Assembly: GCF_000507765.1 (NCBI RefSeq)
Contig: NZ_KI669402.1
Span: 62,001 to 126,000 of the forward strand
From: Streptococcus parasanguinis CC87K
Lineage (GTDB): Bacteria; Bacillota; Bacilli; Lactobacillales; Streptococcaceae
Direction: 5' to 3'
Length of the DNA: 64,000 nt
Every line of letters begins with the position of its first letter. Within the stretch, counting starts at the first letter, position 1. Under the pieces are notes generated by a model. It had not been told where the DNA came from, searched no databases, and saw nothing but the letters and a program-made list of their open reading frames with translations. The position numbers and the translations under genes were made by a program. Positions 54,098 to 63,362 of this stretch are shown here, piece by piece.

Positions 54098-54946
54098 TCA
54101 TTCCTTGAAAAAACGATTCACATCTGACTGACATGCTTCCAATAGTGTTTGTTCATCCGTTAATTCGAGTAGTTGCAATCCTTCATCGACCAACTTTTTA
54201 TCAGTTAAACAAATTCCAAGTGTCACTTTAGCATTTCCTAGAAAATCATATCGCTTACTTTTTTTTGCCGTATCTAACAATAGATAACTGATACTGGTAC
54301 ACTTCTCTATCAAACCATTCCACAGAAAAATGCTAGCTAAATTAGAGAGTAATTTATATTTGGTGGGAAGAATCTCTGTATAATCAGAGTAATCATTCAA
54401 CCTATCTATAACTTCATCACAGATAGAAATCACTGTTTCTAGTGGAAGTGTAAATAAAATAACGACAATTAATTTAAGGTCACTATGATACCAGGCATCC
54501 TGATTTTTAATTTCGTTCCATGCTTCCATGGCCATCATTCTTACCTTCTCATCTGGACCAGATTCTCGCAAACAAAGAATGACCTCTACTCTCTTTAGTA
54601 TATTTGACACAGGAATATCATTAGGATGTTTATTTAAATAAGCTACACTCTTATTCTTCAGTTCCAATAATTTATCATTTGATTGGTAGGCATTGTTCCC
54701 TTCTGCTAATAAGATAATTTCTTCTCTATCGGAATGGTGGTAAGAATGACATATATATCGAAATTCTTCGAAATCTAGGCCAACTTGCTTTAGAAGATGC
54801 TCCATCAACTCAAAACTAGGCACCACTTGGTTCGATTCAATACGCGACAAGTGCGCTCTTGAAGTGTAATTCTGGCAAACTTCCTCTTGACTAATATGTT
54901 TTGATTTCCGTATTTTTTTATAGATCGTACCGTAATCCCAACGCAT
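54098..54946 (-). CDS. Rgg/MutR-family transcription regulator (second)
   Basis: This 282-residue regulator has an N-terminal helix-turn-helix (IYKKIRKSKHISQEEVCQN, then SRAHLSRIESNQVVPSFELM) and a C-terminal helical domain. A peptide gene with a double-tryptophan tail starts divergently 96 bases away. The pattern recalls pneumococcal RtgR/RtgS and ComR/XIP circuits, where the pheromone has WW. Likely targets are the peptide gene and the FecR-like/ABC genes downstream of it. Confidence 0.88.
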   Translation of the reverse strand: MRWDYGTIYKKIRKSKHISQEEVCQNYTSRAHLSRIESNQVVPSFELMEHLLKQVGLDFEEFRYICHSYHHSDREEIILLAEGNNAYQSNDKLLELKNKSVAYLNKHPNDIPVSNILKRVEVILCLRESGPDEKVRMMAMEAWNEIKNQDAWYHSDLKLIVVILFTLPLETVISICDEVIDRLNDYSDYTEILPTKYKLLSNLASIFLWNGLIEKCTSISYLLLDTAKKSKRYDFLGNAKVTLGICLTDKKLVDEGLQLLELTDEQTLLEACQSDVNRFFKE

Positions 54947-55042
54947 AACAGCTTCACCTCTAACTATGTGTATATATGTGACATTTTTACATTTCGATAT
55001 ATGTTTAGTATATCATATATATTAAAGAAAGAGGTGAAAAAC

Positions 55043-55132
55043 GTGAAAAAAATCACTATTTATTTATTTTTTGTAGCATCACTCCCACTCTTCAACTTGT
55101 TAGATATTTGGAGATGGTGGGGATTCCATTAA
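55043..55132 (+). CDS. Double-tryptophan signalling peptide precursor (29 aa)
   Basis: GTG 55043, behind GAGGTGAAAAAC, encodes MKKITIYLFFVASLPLFNLL followed by DIWRWWGFH. The basic start, hydrophobic body and WW-containing tail fit Rgg-type pheromones of the XIP or RtgS kind. It is divergent from rgg and not related to the SHP at 37539. The mature peptide is probably within the last 9 residues. Confidence 0.75.
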   Translation: MKKITIYLFFVASLPLFNLLDIWRWWGFH

Positions 55133-55400
55133 TTGAAAGGAGATAATTAGAGGCCCGATTTGTTTGTATTAGAACTTTACTATCTAATAAAATAGAAAAT
55201 ATCGCATACAATTTGATACATAGTATCAATAGTTTTTTGCTTAGAATTAAATGAAATAATTTTTAAAGTTTTAAAAATAGAAATGTAATTTTTTATAAAA
55301 GCATATTATGTAAGTGAAAAATTAAAACTTAATTGGCTAATTATAAAAAATGTTATATTTTGTTTAAAAAGGTTTACATATTTTGAAAAGGAGCTACACT
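55133..55400. other. Promoter region before the FecR-like gene
   Basis: AT-rich and non-coding. No terminator follows the peptide gene, so transcription may continue from the pheromone promoter into the genes downstream. Confidence 0.4.
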
Positions 55401-56099
55401 ATGACAAAAATACTTGGTTTATATCATTCGGTGAGAGATATTGGAAAACATGAGTCTTGCTATAAAAAAATTGGTGATTTTTCTGATGGGAGTTTTGCAG
55501 TCATTGTTAGATCAATTTCTGGCAAAGGTGCAACTGTCAGCTTTAATGACAAGGAGATTCCGTTAGAGGAAGGGATGATCTTAGGAAAAAATGCGATTTT
55601 ATCAACGAATTCCTCACTAGTAGAAGTATCTGATTCAGATGAGAATATTTACCGACTTTGGAACGATAGTCAACTTTGCATCGAAATGACTGTTAAAGGA
55701 TTGACAATTGTTTATTTTGGAAAAGTGCACTATGAACCATCGAATCTTGTAAAAATTGCTGCACATCATAAATATAGAACCAGTTGTTGGACATCTAAAT
55801 CAACCACAATCACAATCGAAGCACTTGCGCCTGATTTAGATATTTATTATTCTTATGATTCTCCAATTGAAGTTTTTGAGTACGATGAGTGTGGTAAAAG
55901 ATTTTCACTCTTCACACTTGATGCTTTTCAGTACTGTATTGTTCAATACAAGGACGGAAAAATAAAATCTCGCTATTCCGTGATAGAACAGAATGAAATT
56001 TCTGAATCAGATATTCGCAGGTTATATGAAACATATAAAATGCCTTTCAACTGGGGGTATTCTGTAGCCGAGACTAATTCCAAAGAAAAGTTCATTTAA
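55401..56099 (+). CDS. FecR-like domain protein of the Rgg/WW-peptide locus
   Basis: This 232-residue protein has no signal peptide or membrane span. The segment about 30-100 (IVRSISGKGATVSFNDKEIP, LEEGMILGKNAILSTNSS, YRLWNDSQLCIEM) follows the pattern of FecR-type beta domains. The rest is beta-rich with a C-terminal helix (ESDIRRLYETYK). AAAGGAG precedes ATG 55401. It lies directly before the ABC exporter and after the pheromone gene. It may be a modifying or scaffold protein, or an unusual exported cargo. Confidence 0.5.
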   Translation: MTKILGLYHSVRDIGKHESCYKKIGDFSDGSFAVIVRSISGKGATVSFNDKEIPLEEGMILGKNAILSTNSSLVEVSDSDENIYRLWNDSQLCIEMTVKGLTIVYFGKVHYEPSNLVKIAAHHKYRTSCWTSKSTTITIEALAPDLDIYYSYDSPIEVFEYDECGKRFSLFTLDAFQYCIVQYKDGKIKSRYSVIEQNEISESDIRRLYETYKMPFNWGYSVAETNSKEKFI

Positions 56100-56145
56100 G
56101 CTCTATTTTCTTTGAGCTTGTAGTTTTATTAGTGAGGGGGGACAA

Positions 56146-57924
56146 ATGGTTAAAGTTAGCGAATATAAAACTTACCTTGTATTGTATGTTAAAAGTATAC
56201 TCTATCTGTGGAAAACATCGCCATTCAATATTTTAATTTTGATTATCACGATACCGATCCAGGCATTATTGCCTTCGTTATCATTGTATATTGCGAATAT
56301 ACTCATTAATAGAATGAACAACCTATCACAACAATTATTGTTTTTATTGCTTGGAGTATGGGGTGTTGCTTTTCTTTTAAATAATATATTTACGCCATTA
56401 ACAACAATGATTCAAGGCAAGTTAACAGATGATCTTACCTATACATTGAACTGTGATATTATGAAAAAGTCTGAGGAAATTCAGACGATTGACTATTTTG
56501 AAGACAATAATTTTTATAATGATATTCAATTATTAAGTTCAGAAGCCAGTTGGAGACCTGTGAATTTATTGGTCTTTGGGACTAGTATTATTTCAAATGC
56601 AATACTGTTTATTTCAATGCTGGTTATATTTGCATCATTTCATCCAGTCATTGCCTTACTCATGCTACTGGTTTTAGTTCCACAAGGGATGATTTCTTAT
56701 TCCCTTCAACAGCAAGCTTTTGAAGTCCTTGTTTCCAACAGTGAAGAATCAAGAAAACTGGAATATTATAGTCAGGTTTTACTATCGTCAGAGGCGATCA
56801 AAGATGTGAGACTATACAACCTCTACAATTTCTTTATGAAGAAGTATACTCAATCTTTCTCCAGTATAAAAAGAAATATTCAAAAGACAAGGTTAAAAAA
56901 ATTTAATAGTTCTGTCATTTTTTTGATTTTAACTGCTCTATTGAGTGTAGGAAGTTTTATCTATATCATCTATTCTATCAAAGTAGGACAATTGGGAATT
57001 GGAGCCATAATGCTTTTTTCTTCAAGTATTGTGTATGCCATTAATAGTATGTCAAGATTGATTGAAGATTCTAGTTTGCTGTACGACACCTTGCTTTATA
57101 TGGAAAAATTTTTCAAGTTTATTGCACTGCCATCAGACTCTAAGAGTGCTACAGTTGCCGTGCCATCAAGTATTGAAAAAATAGATTTCGTAGACGTATC
57201 ATTTAAGTATCCAACTAATGAAAACTATGCCTTAAAACATATCAGCTTCAGCGTCAATAAGGGAGAAAAGATTGCTATTGTTGGAGAAAACGGCGCAGGA
57301 AAAACCACATTGATTAAGTTACTTACCCGATTTTACAATATTGAAGAAGGTGAATTATTGATCAATAACATATCGATTAGCAACTTTGACCCAGAGAAAT
57401 TTAGGGAAAATGTCTCCGCTATTTTTCAGGACTTTTCTAAATTCGATCTTACCCTTAGAGAGAACGTGGGCATTTCGAATATACAGGAGATCAATGCAGA
57501 TGATCAAATCCTAAAGGCGTTAGAGGACAGTGGGTTTGAAAGTAGTCTATCAGACCTAAATACTATTCTTGGAAAAAAATTCGATCATAGTCGTGACCTT
57601 TCAGGAGGTCAATGGCAAAAAGTTGCGCTGGCAAGAGCTTTCTTCTCTCATTCACCTATACTGATTCTAGATGAGCCTACAGCTGCACTCGATGCCCGAA
57701 CCGAATATGAATTATTTGAGAAATTCTTAAAATTAACGGAAGGAAAAACCGTATTTTTCATTACACATCGATTATCAAGCGTCCGACAAGCAGATAAAAT
57801 TTTGTTATTAAGAAATGGAAGGATTGAAGGATTTGATAAACATGATGCTTTAATGAAAACCAACAAATACTATGAAGAGCTTTATACCATGCAATCTTCT
57901 TTATATTATAAAGAATTGAACTAA
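56146..57924 (+). CDS. ABC exporter (permease-ATPase fusion) of the Rgg/WW-peptide locus
   Basis: This 592-residue half-transporter has six membrane spans (about 20-320) and an ATPase with Walker A GENGAGKTT, signature LSGGQWQKVALA, Walker B ILILDEPTAALD and the H-loop THRLSS. There is no C39 peptidase domain. GAGGGGGGAC precedes the ATG. A terminator follows. It probably exports a peptide or lipid-linked molecule under Rgg control. Confidence 0.88.
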   Translation: MVKVSEYKTYLVLYVKSILYLWKTSPFNILILIITIPIQALLPSLSLYIANILINRMNNLSQQLLFLLLGVWGVAFLLNNIFTPLTTMIQGKLTDDLTYTLNCDIMKKSEEIQTIDYFEDNNFYNDIQLLSSEASWRPVNLLVFGTSIISNAILFISMLVIFASFHPVIALLMLLVLVPQGMISYSLQQQAFEVLVSNSEESRKLEYYSQVLLSSEAIKDVRLYNLYNFFMKKYTQSFSSIKRNIQKTRLKKFNSSVIFLILTALLSVGSFIYIIYSIKVGQLGIGAIMLFSSSIVYAINSMSRLIEDSSLLYDTLLYMEKFFKFIALPSDSKSATVAVPSSIEKIDFVDVSFKYPTNENYALKHISFSVNKGEKIAIVGENGAGKTTLIKLLTRFYNIEEGELLINNISISNFDPEKFRENVSAIFQDFSKFDLTLRENVGISNIQEINADDQILKALEDSGFESSLSDLNTILGKKFDHSRDLSGGQWQKVALARAFFSHSPILILDEPTAALDARTEYELFEKFLKLTEGKTVFFITHRLSSVRQADKILLLRNGRIEGFDKHDALMKTNKYYEELYTMQSSLYYKELN

Positions 57925-57969
57925 CTTTGAATTGCTATCGGTATAAGAGCGTATTCTTATGAGAACAAG

Positions 57970-58024
57970 CAAAAACAACCGGATAAGAAACAGTTCCCAA
58001 CTAGTTCTTCTCTGGTTGTTTTTT
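57970..58024. terminator. Terminator after the ABC exporter
   Basis: aaaacaacc and ggttgtttt arms enclose a long loop with its own short stem and are followed by a T run. It probably serves both convergent genes. Confidence 0.8.
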
Positions 58025-58027
58025 ATA

Positions 58028-58639
58028 CTAACGATTTTTCCGACTTAATTGATAAGAATATAGGATCGGAATGAGGACAATGGCGAGGATGACCAGCACC
58101 AGTACATAAGACAGCGCGAATTGAAGGCCTGCTTCAAGAAGAAGGATCAAACCTCCGAGGACCCACAACTTCCCTGCAAAGCGATGGGTTTTGTGCCAGT
58201 TATCTTCACTCTGCAGGGTCCAAGGTAGGCGGATTCCAACCGTGTGATTCACTTTCAACTTAGGCATGTAATTGCCCATGACCACAAAGATGAGCCCTAG
58301 CAACACCGAAACAAAAACTGATGGATTGGTAGTAGATCCTAGCGCCTTGCTATAGATGAGATAGGAGATACTTAAAGAAACGATTGGAGTCAACCAGTGG
58401 TTTACTTTGACCATTTTCTCATTCATCATGCGATTCTTAGGATCACGTCCGATCATAAAGATCATAAACAGATGCACCATGAGATCGAAAATAGGAAGAC
58501 CAAACACAACCAGGGGTTTTGGTTGGAAGTTATCGGCCTGATCAGCAATATTAAAGTGAATCGGGATTTGGTTAGGCAATTGTGACCAAATCATCAACCC
58601 CCAAAGTATGAAGTGAAATAGGGGTTCACTACACGTCAA
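58028..58639 (-). CDS. SdpI-family membrane protein, possibly shortened at the N-terminus
   Basis: About 200 residues with six membrane spans match the SdpI/DUF1648 family, including WSQLPNQIPIHFNIADQAD and RLPWTLQSEDNWHKTHRFAG. SdpI confers immunity to the SDP toxin and senses it in Bacillus. Only a TTG without a ribosome site is available at 58639, and an internal ATG at 58594 would remove the start of the first helix. The 5' end may therefore be lost. Function here unknown. Confidence 0.75.
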   Translation of the reverse strand: MTCSEPLFHFILWGLMIWSQLPNQIPIHFNIADQADNFQPKPLVVFGLPIFDLMVHLFMIFMIGRDPKNRMMNEKMVKVNHWLTPIVSLSISYLIYSKALGSTTNPSVFVSVLLGLIFVVMGNYMPKLKVNHTVGIRLPWTLQSEDNWHKTHRFAGKLWVLGGLILLLEAGLQFALSYVLVLVILAIVLIPILYSYQLSRKNR

Positions 58640-58760
58640 TAGATGTGAGAAACCTTGATTTTAAGCGATTTTTGAAATTCTAAATTTCACTACATTGCAA
58701 TATAAATCAACCGAATCACTACCTTTTTTGAAATAAAAATAATGATTCGGATATATATAA

Positions 58761-58795
58761 AGAAGAGGAACTTTAGTATGAAGCTCCTCTTTTTG
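58761..58795 (+). terminator. Terminator-like hairpin in the 58.7-kb gap
   Basis: aagagga...tcctctttttg arms with a T run; no gene directly upstream on the plus strand. A further small hairpin (aagatcg / cgatctt) lies at about 58832-58856. Confidence 0.5.
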
Positions 58796-59070
58796 TTATT
58801 TGTTCTTTTACTTACAAATCGTACTATAAATAAAAGATCGCTTTTAAAACGATCTTCACTCTCACATAATATACATCTAACTTTTACTCCGCCTTTTCCT
58901 ATTTGGCTACCCCACCGTTAACGCTAGATGTAATTAGGAGAATTCCTGAAAAAATTAACATAAAAATCACTCTCCTACTGTTAGTTTTATTTTCCCAAAA
59001 AATGAGTTCAATAAATTTTTCAAATAGAACAGAAGTAATTATGCCAAAGCAGTTAGTAATTAGAGCGAAT

Positions 59071-59094
59071 GATGGGGGTAGGATTCGAACCTAC
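59071..59094 (-). other. tRNA T-arm remnant
   Basis: On the minus strand GTAGG-TTCGAAT-CCTAC forms a perfect T-arm stem and loop followed by CCCC. The remaining parts of a tRNA (acceptor 5' strand, D-arm, anticodon arm) are not present. It is a 3' tRNA fragment of the kind left by element integration. Confidence 0.5.
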
Positions 59095-59182
59095 AATACT
59101 AATTACTCTATTCAGGTAAATATATTATACTACTTTTTTTAAAATTAATAAAGATATTTCTTTCACAGGACTAAGCCTAGTG

Positions 59183-59232
59183 AATGTCTGTTATAATAGA
59201 CAATATCTGATTTTTCTATTATAACAGACATT
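59183..59232. promoter_or_regulatory. Perfect 17-bp inverted repeat with two -10-like boxes
   Basis: AATGTCTGTTATAATAG (59183-59199) is exactly reversed as CTATTATAACAGACATT (59216-59232). Each arm contains TATAAT. It lies 60 bases upstream of a small lipoprotein gene and could be an operator, a divergent promoter pair or the end of a mobile sequence. Confidence 0.65.
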
Positions 59233-59292
59233 AATTGTATTAATTCTGTAATGATATTTTGGTATACTATATTGAAAAAGGAGGCAAAGATT

Positions 59293-59655
59293 ATGAGAAA
59301 AATAATAGGTATACTACTACTTTCGTTATCAATAATCACGTTAATTGCTTGCTCAAAAAACAACTACCAATCTTTAGATGGGGAGTATTATTGGATCTCA
59401 AGTGAAAGAAACGAGTTGGTATTTACTATTAAAGGAGATAGTGCTTCCATTGAGCATGGAGAAGCCGATAGTTTTATCATTAACAAAAAAAAGAATACAA
59501 TCGAATTAACTGGACAAAATATTGCGAGTCAATCAGAAGATTATTCATTTAAAGATGGGGTCTTTTCTGTTGATATTAGCGGAGTTAAGCACGACTACTA
59601 TCTTAAAGGTAGCGAAGCATATAAAAACGCTCTAAAACAATATGGATATAAATAA
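59293..59655 (+). CDS. Small lipoprotein of unknown function
   Basis: This 120-residue lipoprotein (lipobox LITLIAC-type, Cys20: MRKIIGILLLSLSIITLIAC) has a short beta-rich extracellular part with LDGEYYWISSERNELVFTIK and DGVFSVDISGVKHDYYL. Its overall plan is like the exported protein at 39060. AAAGGAGGC precedes the ATG. A terminator hairpin (cacctatttt...aataggtg, about 59664-59693) follows. Expressed alone; function unknown. Confidence 0.8.
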   Translation: MRKIIGILLLSLSIITLIACSKNNYQSLDGEYYWISSERNELVFTIKGDSASIEHGEADSFIINKKKNTIELTGQNIASQSEDYSFKDGVFSVDISGVKHDYYLKGSEAYKNALKQYGYK

Positions 59656-59810
59656 CATTATTCACACCTATTTTACCGAATAGGTGTTTTTTTGTGCTGA
59701 ATAGATTATTTCAAAAAACTTTTAAGCTTATTCTTAACCGAATAGCTTATATTTCATGTAAATTAGCTTAATCAAAGAAATTGGATTATATTTTATTATC
59801 CAATGGATTC

Positions 59811-60008
59811 ATGAATAATTTAAAAGAAGCAAATATTAGAAAAGCCATTTGGCATATTAGACGTCACCTAAATGAACTATTAAACTCACAGGATGAAAAA
59901 TATAGGAAACATGAAATGTTTCACCTAAGATCTAGTATTGAATGTTTAGAACGTGTAATAAACAACGAAAAACCCTATCCACCTATGGATAGGGAAGAAG
60001 TGTTTTAA
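59811..60008 (+). CDS. Hypothetical 65-residue protein
   Basis: A charged, helical protein: MNNLKEANIRKAIWHIRRHL, HEMFHLRSSIECLERVI and a Pro-rich end (EKPYPPMDREEVF). The start is uncertain and no good ribosome site is seen. A hairpin (ccctatcc / ggataggg) lies within the last codons and could be a terminator. Confidence 0.4.
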   Translation: MNNLKEANIRKAIWHIRRHLNELLNSQDEKYRKHEMFHLRSSIECLERVINNEKPYPPMDREEVF

Positions 60009-60133
60009 AAGTCATTGTATCTATTATATTATAAAATTTAGTATTAAAAAAAGTTCAATAAACAATAAAAAATCGGCTAAATAAAAATATATATGTTAGA
60101 ATAAAAATAAGGAAACAGAAAGGGGTTTCACAA

Positions 60134-60265
60134 ATGAAGAAAAATCGTGGAATTCAAAAATTAGCTATATTAGCATTACTAGGGGTTTTTGCGTTTAGTA
60201 ATACAATTCCTTACCAACAGTTTATTCAGAAGAATAAACGATTGGAGATTCGAGTAGAATCATAA
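60134..60265 (+). pseudogene. Degenerate bacteriocin-like gene of the second lactococcin-972-type locus
   Basis: ATG 60134 (behind AAAGGGG) encodes MKKNRGIQKLAILALLGVFA then FSNTIPYQQFIQ and stops after 43 residues. The N-terminus is a Sec signal as in lactococcin-972 precursors, but the mature part is missing. Another 300 bases (60266-60572) carry no frame. This position is where the bacteriocin gene should lie. Confidence 0.6.
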
Positions 60266-60572
60266 AAGAAGTCTGATGGTCTTGATGTTGGGAAGGCTGA
60301 TTGATTTCGTATTACTTTAAAATTCAACTATTTAGAGAAAGGTATTCTGATGAGAGCTTGTAACAATACCAGATAGATATAAGAATGGAGATGTTTGATA
60401 AAATGCTTTCATAGCTAACCAACTGTTGAAAATTATGAGTTACAAAATCTAAAGTATTTAAGATTGGTTTATAAAAATTGAAGAAGATTCTTTTATCAAT
60501 AGTTTAGTAAGCTTGTTAGTTTATAGAGGGCAGGGGTATTTCTCCCCTCTATTTTAGAATAAGGAGTGCACT
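60266..60572. other. Decayed non-coding stretch before the second DUF1430 gene
   Basis: No reading frame; it ends in a hairpin (gagggcagggg / cccctc) directly before the ribosome site of the permease gene. It is probably the remains of the bacteriocin gene. Confidence 0.45.
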
Positions 60573-62588
60573 ATGAAAAAATTATTTATACTCATATCCA
60601 ACCTGCTTGCTAGTTTGTTCTTTGTTTGGGTATTTACCATTTGGACTGATACATATGTCTCCCATTATTACCCCAACGTTGTTGTACGTGATTCTTCCCC
60701 TGAAACAACTTTTCAGCATGTTGCTACACGCTTGGAAAAACTAGCAGAAGAAACGGATAGCTTTATTGCGATTCAACACCAAGATCTTAACTCAGAAGGT
60801 ACTACAGTTTTTTCTTATACGACCTTTGGGAATGGAAAGTTGCCTGATGGGCTTCAGGAAAAAAATCTAGAAGATGCTCAAAGTAGTAGTGTTGAAACAA
60901 ACTATTTTATATTCGATGGACACCTAGACATTCACTTGCTAAGGGAGGAGCTAAGTCAACTTGGCTTGACTAACATGCACCTGATAATTCCATCTAAACT
61001 ATCTACGTTAATGGCTATCTTTAGTAACGGATTTCAGTTAATCAGTCTATTGATTTTCATCTTAACCTTTGTAGCACTGACTTTAATTAGTCAAATTAGC
61101 CAATTACGGTCGTCGGGCATTCGCCTCATTTCAGGAGAGAAACGGTGGTCCATTTTCCTTAGACCAGTTGGTGAGGATTTGAAAGGGATAGCTATTGGTT
61201 TCAGTTTAGCTTGCGTGCTCGCCATTCTTATGCAAAAAATTCTGTCGCTTCCAACGCAATCCCTAATGACCATAGGAGAAGGCTTGCTCAGTTATAATCT
61301 CATCTTGTTGTCGATCTCCCTGTTTTTCGCTCAACTCTTCGCAGTTGGGATAAAAAAGATACACCTGATGCAGATTATAAAAGGGCAATTGCCTGTCAGA
61401 GGAATCATTAGTTTGATTTTAATCGGTCAACTATTAGCGATTATTATTGTAACGCTGGGAATAGGGAGTAGCTTAAAGTATTCCCAAGCCTGGCAACAGC
61501 ATCGGATTGGACAAGAGGTTTGGAGTCAGGAAAGGCAACTGATTATCCTATCAATCAGCCGTGACGGAACGAGTCCTGGTTTTGATGAACAAGCTCAAAG
61601 GAAACTCAGAACTTGGTATCAATTGATGGATCTGGCTGTTTCAGAACAAAAGGCTTTCTTATCTAGACACCAGTTAATTGACCGTACTTTGCAAAATGGC
61701 ATGGCTTCCTCCAAAAACTTGACAACCTCTACAGAATGGCACGATTACAGCCCGAATGGCAATGTCCTTATCGTCACACCGCAATACTTGGAGCGTCAAA
61801 ACATTCCTGTAGATACAACTATTGAGCAAAAGATGAATCACCTTGATGTAGGGGAGTTTGTCTTATTGCTGCCTGAACACCTCCGTTCAGAGGAAGAACA
61901 TTATAAATCTGTTTTTGAAGACGACTTAACCAGTCGCATGTCTAGTCAAGATGAACGACAGCAAATGACTGCTACGGTAGGTTATTTGGAATCAGGTAAG
62001 GATCGTTTTGTGTATAATACGACCCCTATTTCTTACCAGCAGTTTTTGAAAGATCCAATCATCATTGTTATAACACCCCAATCAACTGGTCCACAGTCCA
62101 TTTTGTTTTGGGTAGACGCAGTACAGAACTACGTTCTCTTTAATCAATTGTCTGATGCCCAGGAGCTTATCCAGAGACAAGGCATTGAAAATTGGGTCTC
62201 AGAAATGCAAACAGGTTACCACAACTACATCACATTATTGGATAATATCCAGAGGGAACTTTGGGTAATGCTAGCAGGAGCTGTGCTTGGGATTGCAACT
62301 TCAATCTTGTTGTTTAACACTATGAATAGGCTCTACTTCGAAGAATTTAGACGTGCCATTTTTATCAAACGCATTGCAGGTCTCAGGTTCTTAGAAATCC
62401 ATCGCACTTATCTCTTTGCTCAACTGGGTGTGTTTTTACTGGGATTTGTTGCGAGTGTATTTCTTCAGGTAGAGATAGTAGTTGCTTTCTTAGTCTCGTT
62501 ACTCTTTACTGGTCTATCTCTTTTACAGTTACATGTCCAAATGCAGAAAGAAAACAAGATGTCCATGCTTGTTTTGAAGGGAGGTTAA
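60573..62588 (+). CDS. Bacteriocin-associated integral membrane protein (DUF1430), second copy
   Basis: This 671-residue MacB-like permease has an N-terminal span (LFILISNLLASLFFVWVF), an extracellular region, central spans (about 150-310), a second extracellular region and C-terminal spans ending in LLFTGLSLLQLHVQM. It is a diverged homologue of the protein at 29328-31529 and pairs with the ATPase that follows by one base. AAGGAG precedes the ATG. It may still provide immunity against lactococcin-972-type peptides. Confidence 0.9.
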   Translation: MKKLFILISNLLASLFFVWVFTIWTDTYVSHYYPNVVVRDSSPETTFQHVATRLEKLAEETDSFIAIQHQDLNSEGTTVFSYTTFGNGKLPDGLQEKNLEDAQSSSVETNYFIFDGHLDIHLLREELSQLGLTNMHLIIPSKLSTLMAIFSNGFQLISLLIFILTFVALTLISQISQLRSSGIRLISGEKRWSIFLRPVGEDLKGIAIGFSLACVLAILMQKILSLPTQSLMTIGEGLLSYNLILLSISLFFAQLFAVGIKKIHLMQIIKGQLPVRGIISLILIGQLLAIIIVTLGIGSSLKYSQAWQQHRIGQEVWSQERQLIILSISRDGTSPGFDEQAQRKLRTWYQLMDLAVSEQKAFLSRHQLIDRTLQNGMASSKNLTTSTEWHDYSPNGNVLIVTPQYLERQNIPVDTTIEQKMNHLDVGEFVLLLPEHLRSEEEHYKSVFEDDLTSRMSSQDERQQMTATVGYLESGKDRFVYNTTPISYQQFLKDPIIIVITPQSTGPQSILFWVDAVQNYVLFNQLSDAQELIQRQGIENWVSEMQTGYHNYITLLDNIQRELWVMLAGAVLGIATSILLFNTMNRLYFEEFRRAIFIKRIAGLRFLEIHRTYLFAQLGVFLLGFVASVFLQVEIVVAFLVSLLFTGLSLLQLHVQMQKENKMSMLVLKGG

Positions 62589-62589
62589 T

Positions 62590-63222
62590 ATGATTGAACT
62601 TAAACAGGTGAGTAAATCTTTTGGAGAACGAGAGTTATTTTCGAATCTTTCAATGACATTTGAGGCTGGAAAAGTCTATGCCTTAATTGGTTCAAGTGGT
62701 AGCGGAAAAACAACCTTGATGAACATGATTGGGAAATTAGAATCTTATGATGGGACGATTTTTTACCGAGGTAAAGACTTGGCCAAATATAAATCGAGTG
62801 ATTTTTTCCGTCACGAATTGGGCTACCTCTTCCAGAACTTTGGCTTAATTGAAAACCAAAGTATTGAAGAAAACCTTAAGCTAGGTCTCATTGGTCAAAA
62901 GTTGAGTCGGTCGGAACAGCGGTTGAGGCAGAAGCAGGCTTTAGAACAGGTCGGCCTGGCTTATCTTGACTTAGATAAGCGCATCTTTGAGTTATCGGGC
63001 GGAGAATCGCAACGGGTTGCCTTGGCAAAAGTTATCTTAAAGAATCCACCCCTTATTCTGGCAGATGAGCCAACAGCTTCAATAGACCCAGCAAACTCTC
63101 AGTTGATTATGGAGATTTTGCTATCTCTTCGAGATGATAATAGACTAATCATTATCGCAACACATAATCCGGCAATTTGGGAGATGGCTGATGAAGTGAT
63201 CACGATGGATCGTTTGAAATAA
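62590..63222 (+). CDS. ABC transporter ATP-binding protein, lactococcin-972 type, second copy
   Basis: This 210-residue ATPase has Walker A GSSGSGKTT, signature LSGGESQRVALA and Walker B LILADEPTASID. It lies one base after the DUF1430 gene and has GGGAGG ahead of the ATG. The arrangement mirrors the locus at 28-32 kb in opposite orientation. Confidence 0.92.
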   Translation: MIELKQVSKSFGERELFSNLSMTFEAGKVYALIGSSGSGKTTLMNMIGKLESYDGTIFYRGKDLAKYKSSDFFRHELGYLFQNFGLIENQSIEENLKLGLIGQKLSRSEQRLRQKQALEQVGLAYLDLDKRIFELSGGESQRVALAKVILKNPPLILADEPTASIDPANSQLIMEILLSLRDDNRLIIIATHNPAIWEMADEVITMDRLK

Positions 63223-63362
63223 AAATCCTTGTTTTTAATTACACGATGAGTTACTGAAATATTATCATGAATCAATAATTGGAGTTAATTTAGAATTGTA
63301 CTTTATTAATATTGAGCTAACTTTTTCTTGATAAAGGAAGAAATAGTGGAGAGGAAGTTAGA

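Noticed and set aside
59071-59094. A complete tRNA gene
   Set aside because: Only the T-arm and part of the acceptor are present; no anticodon arm or D-arm can be folded.
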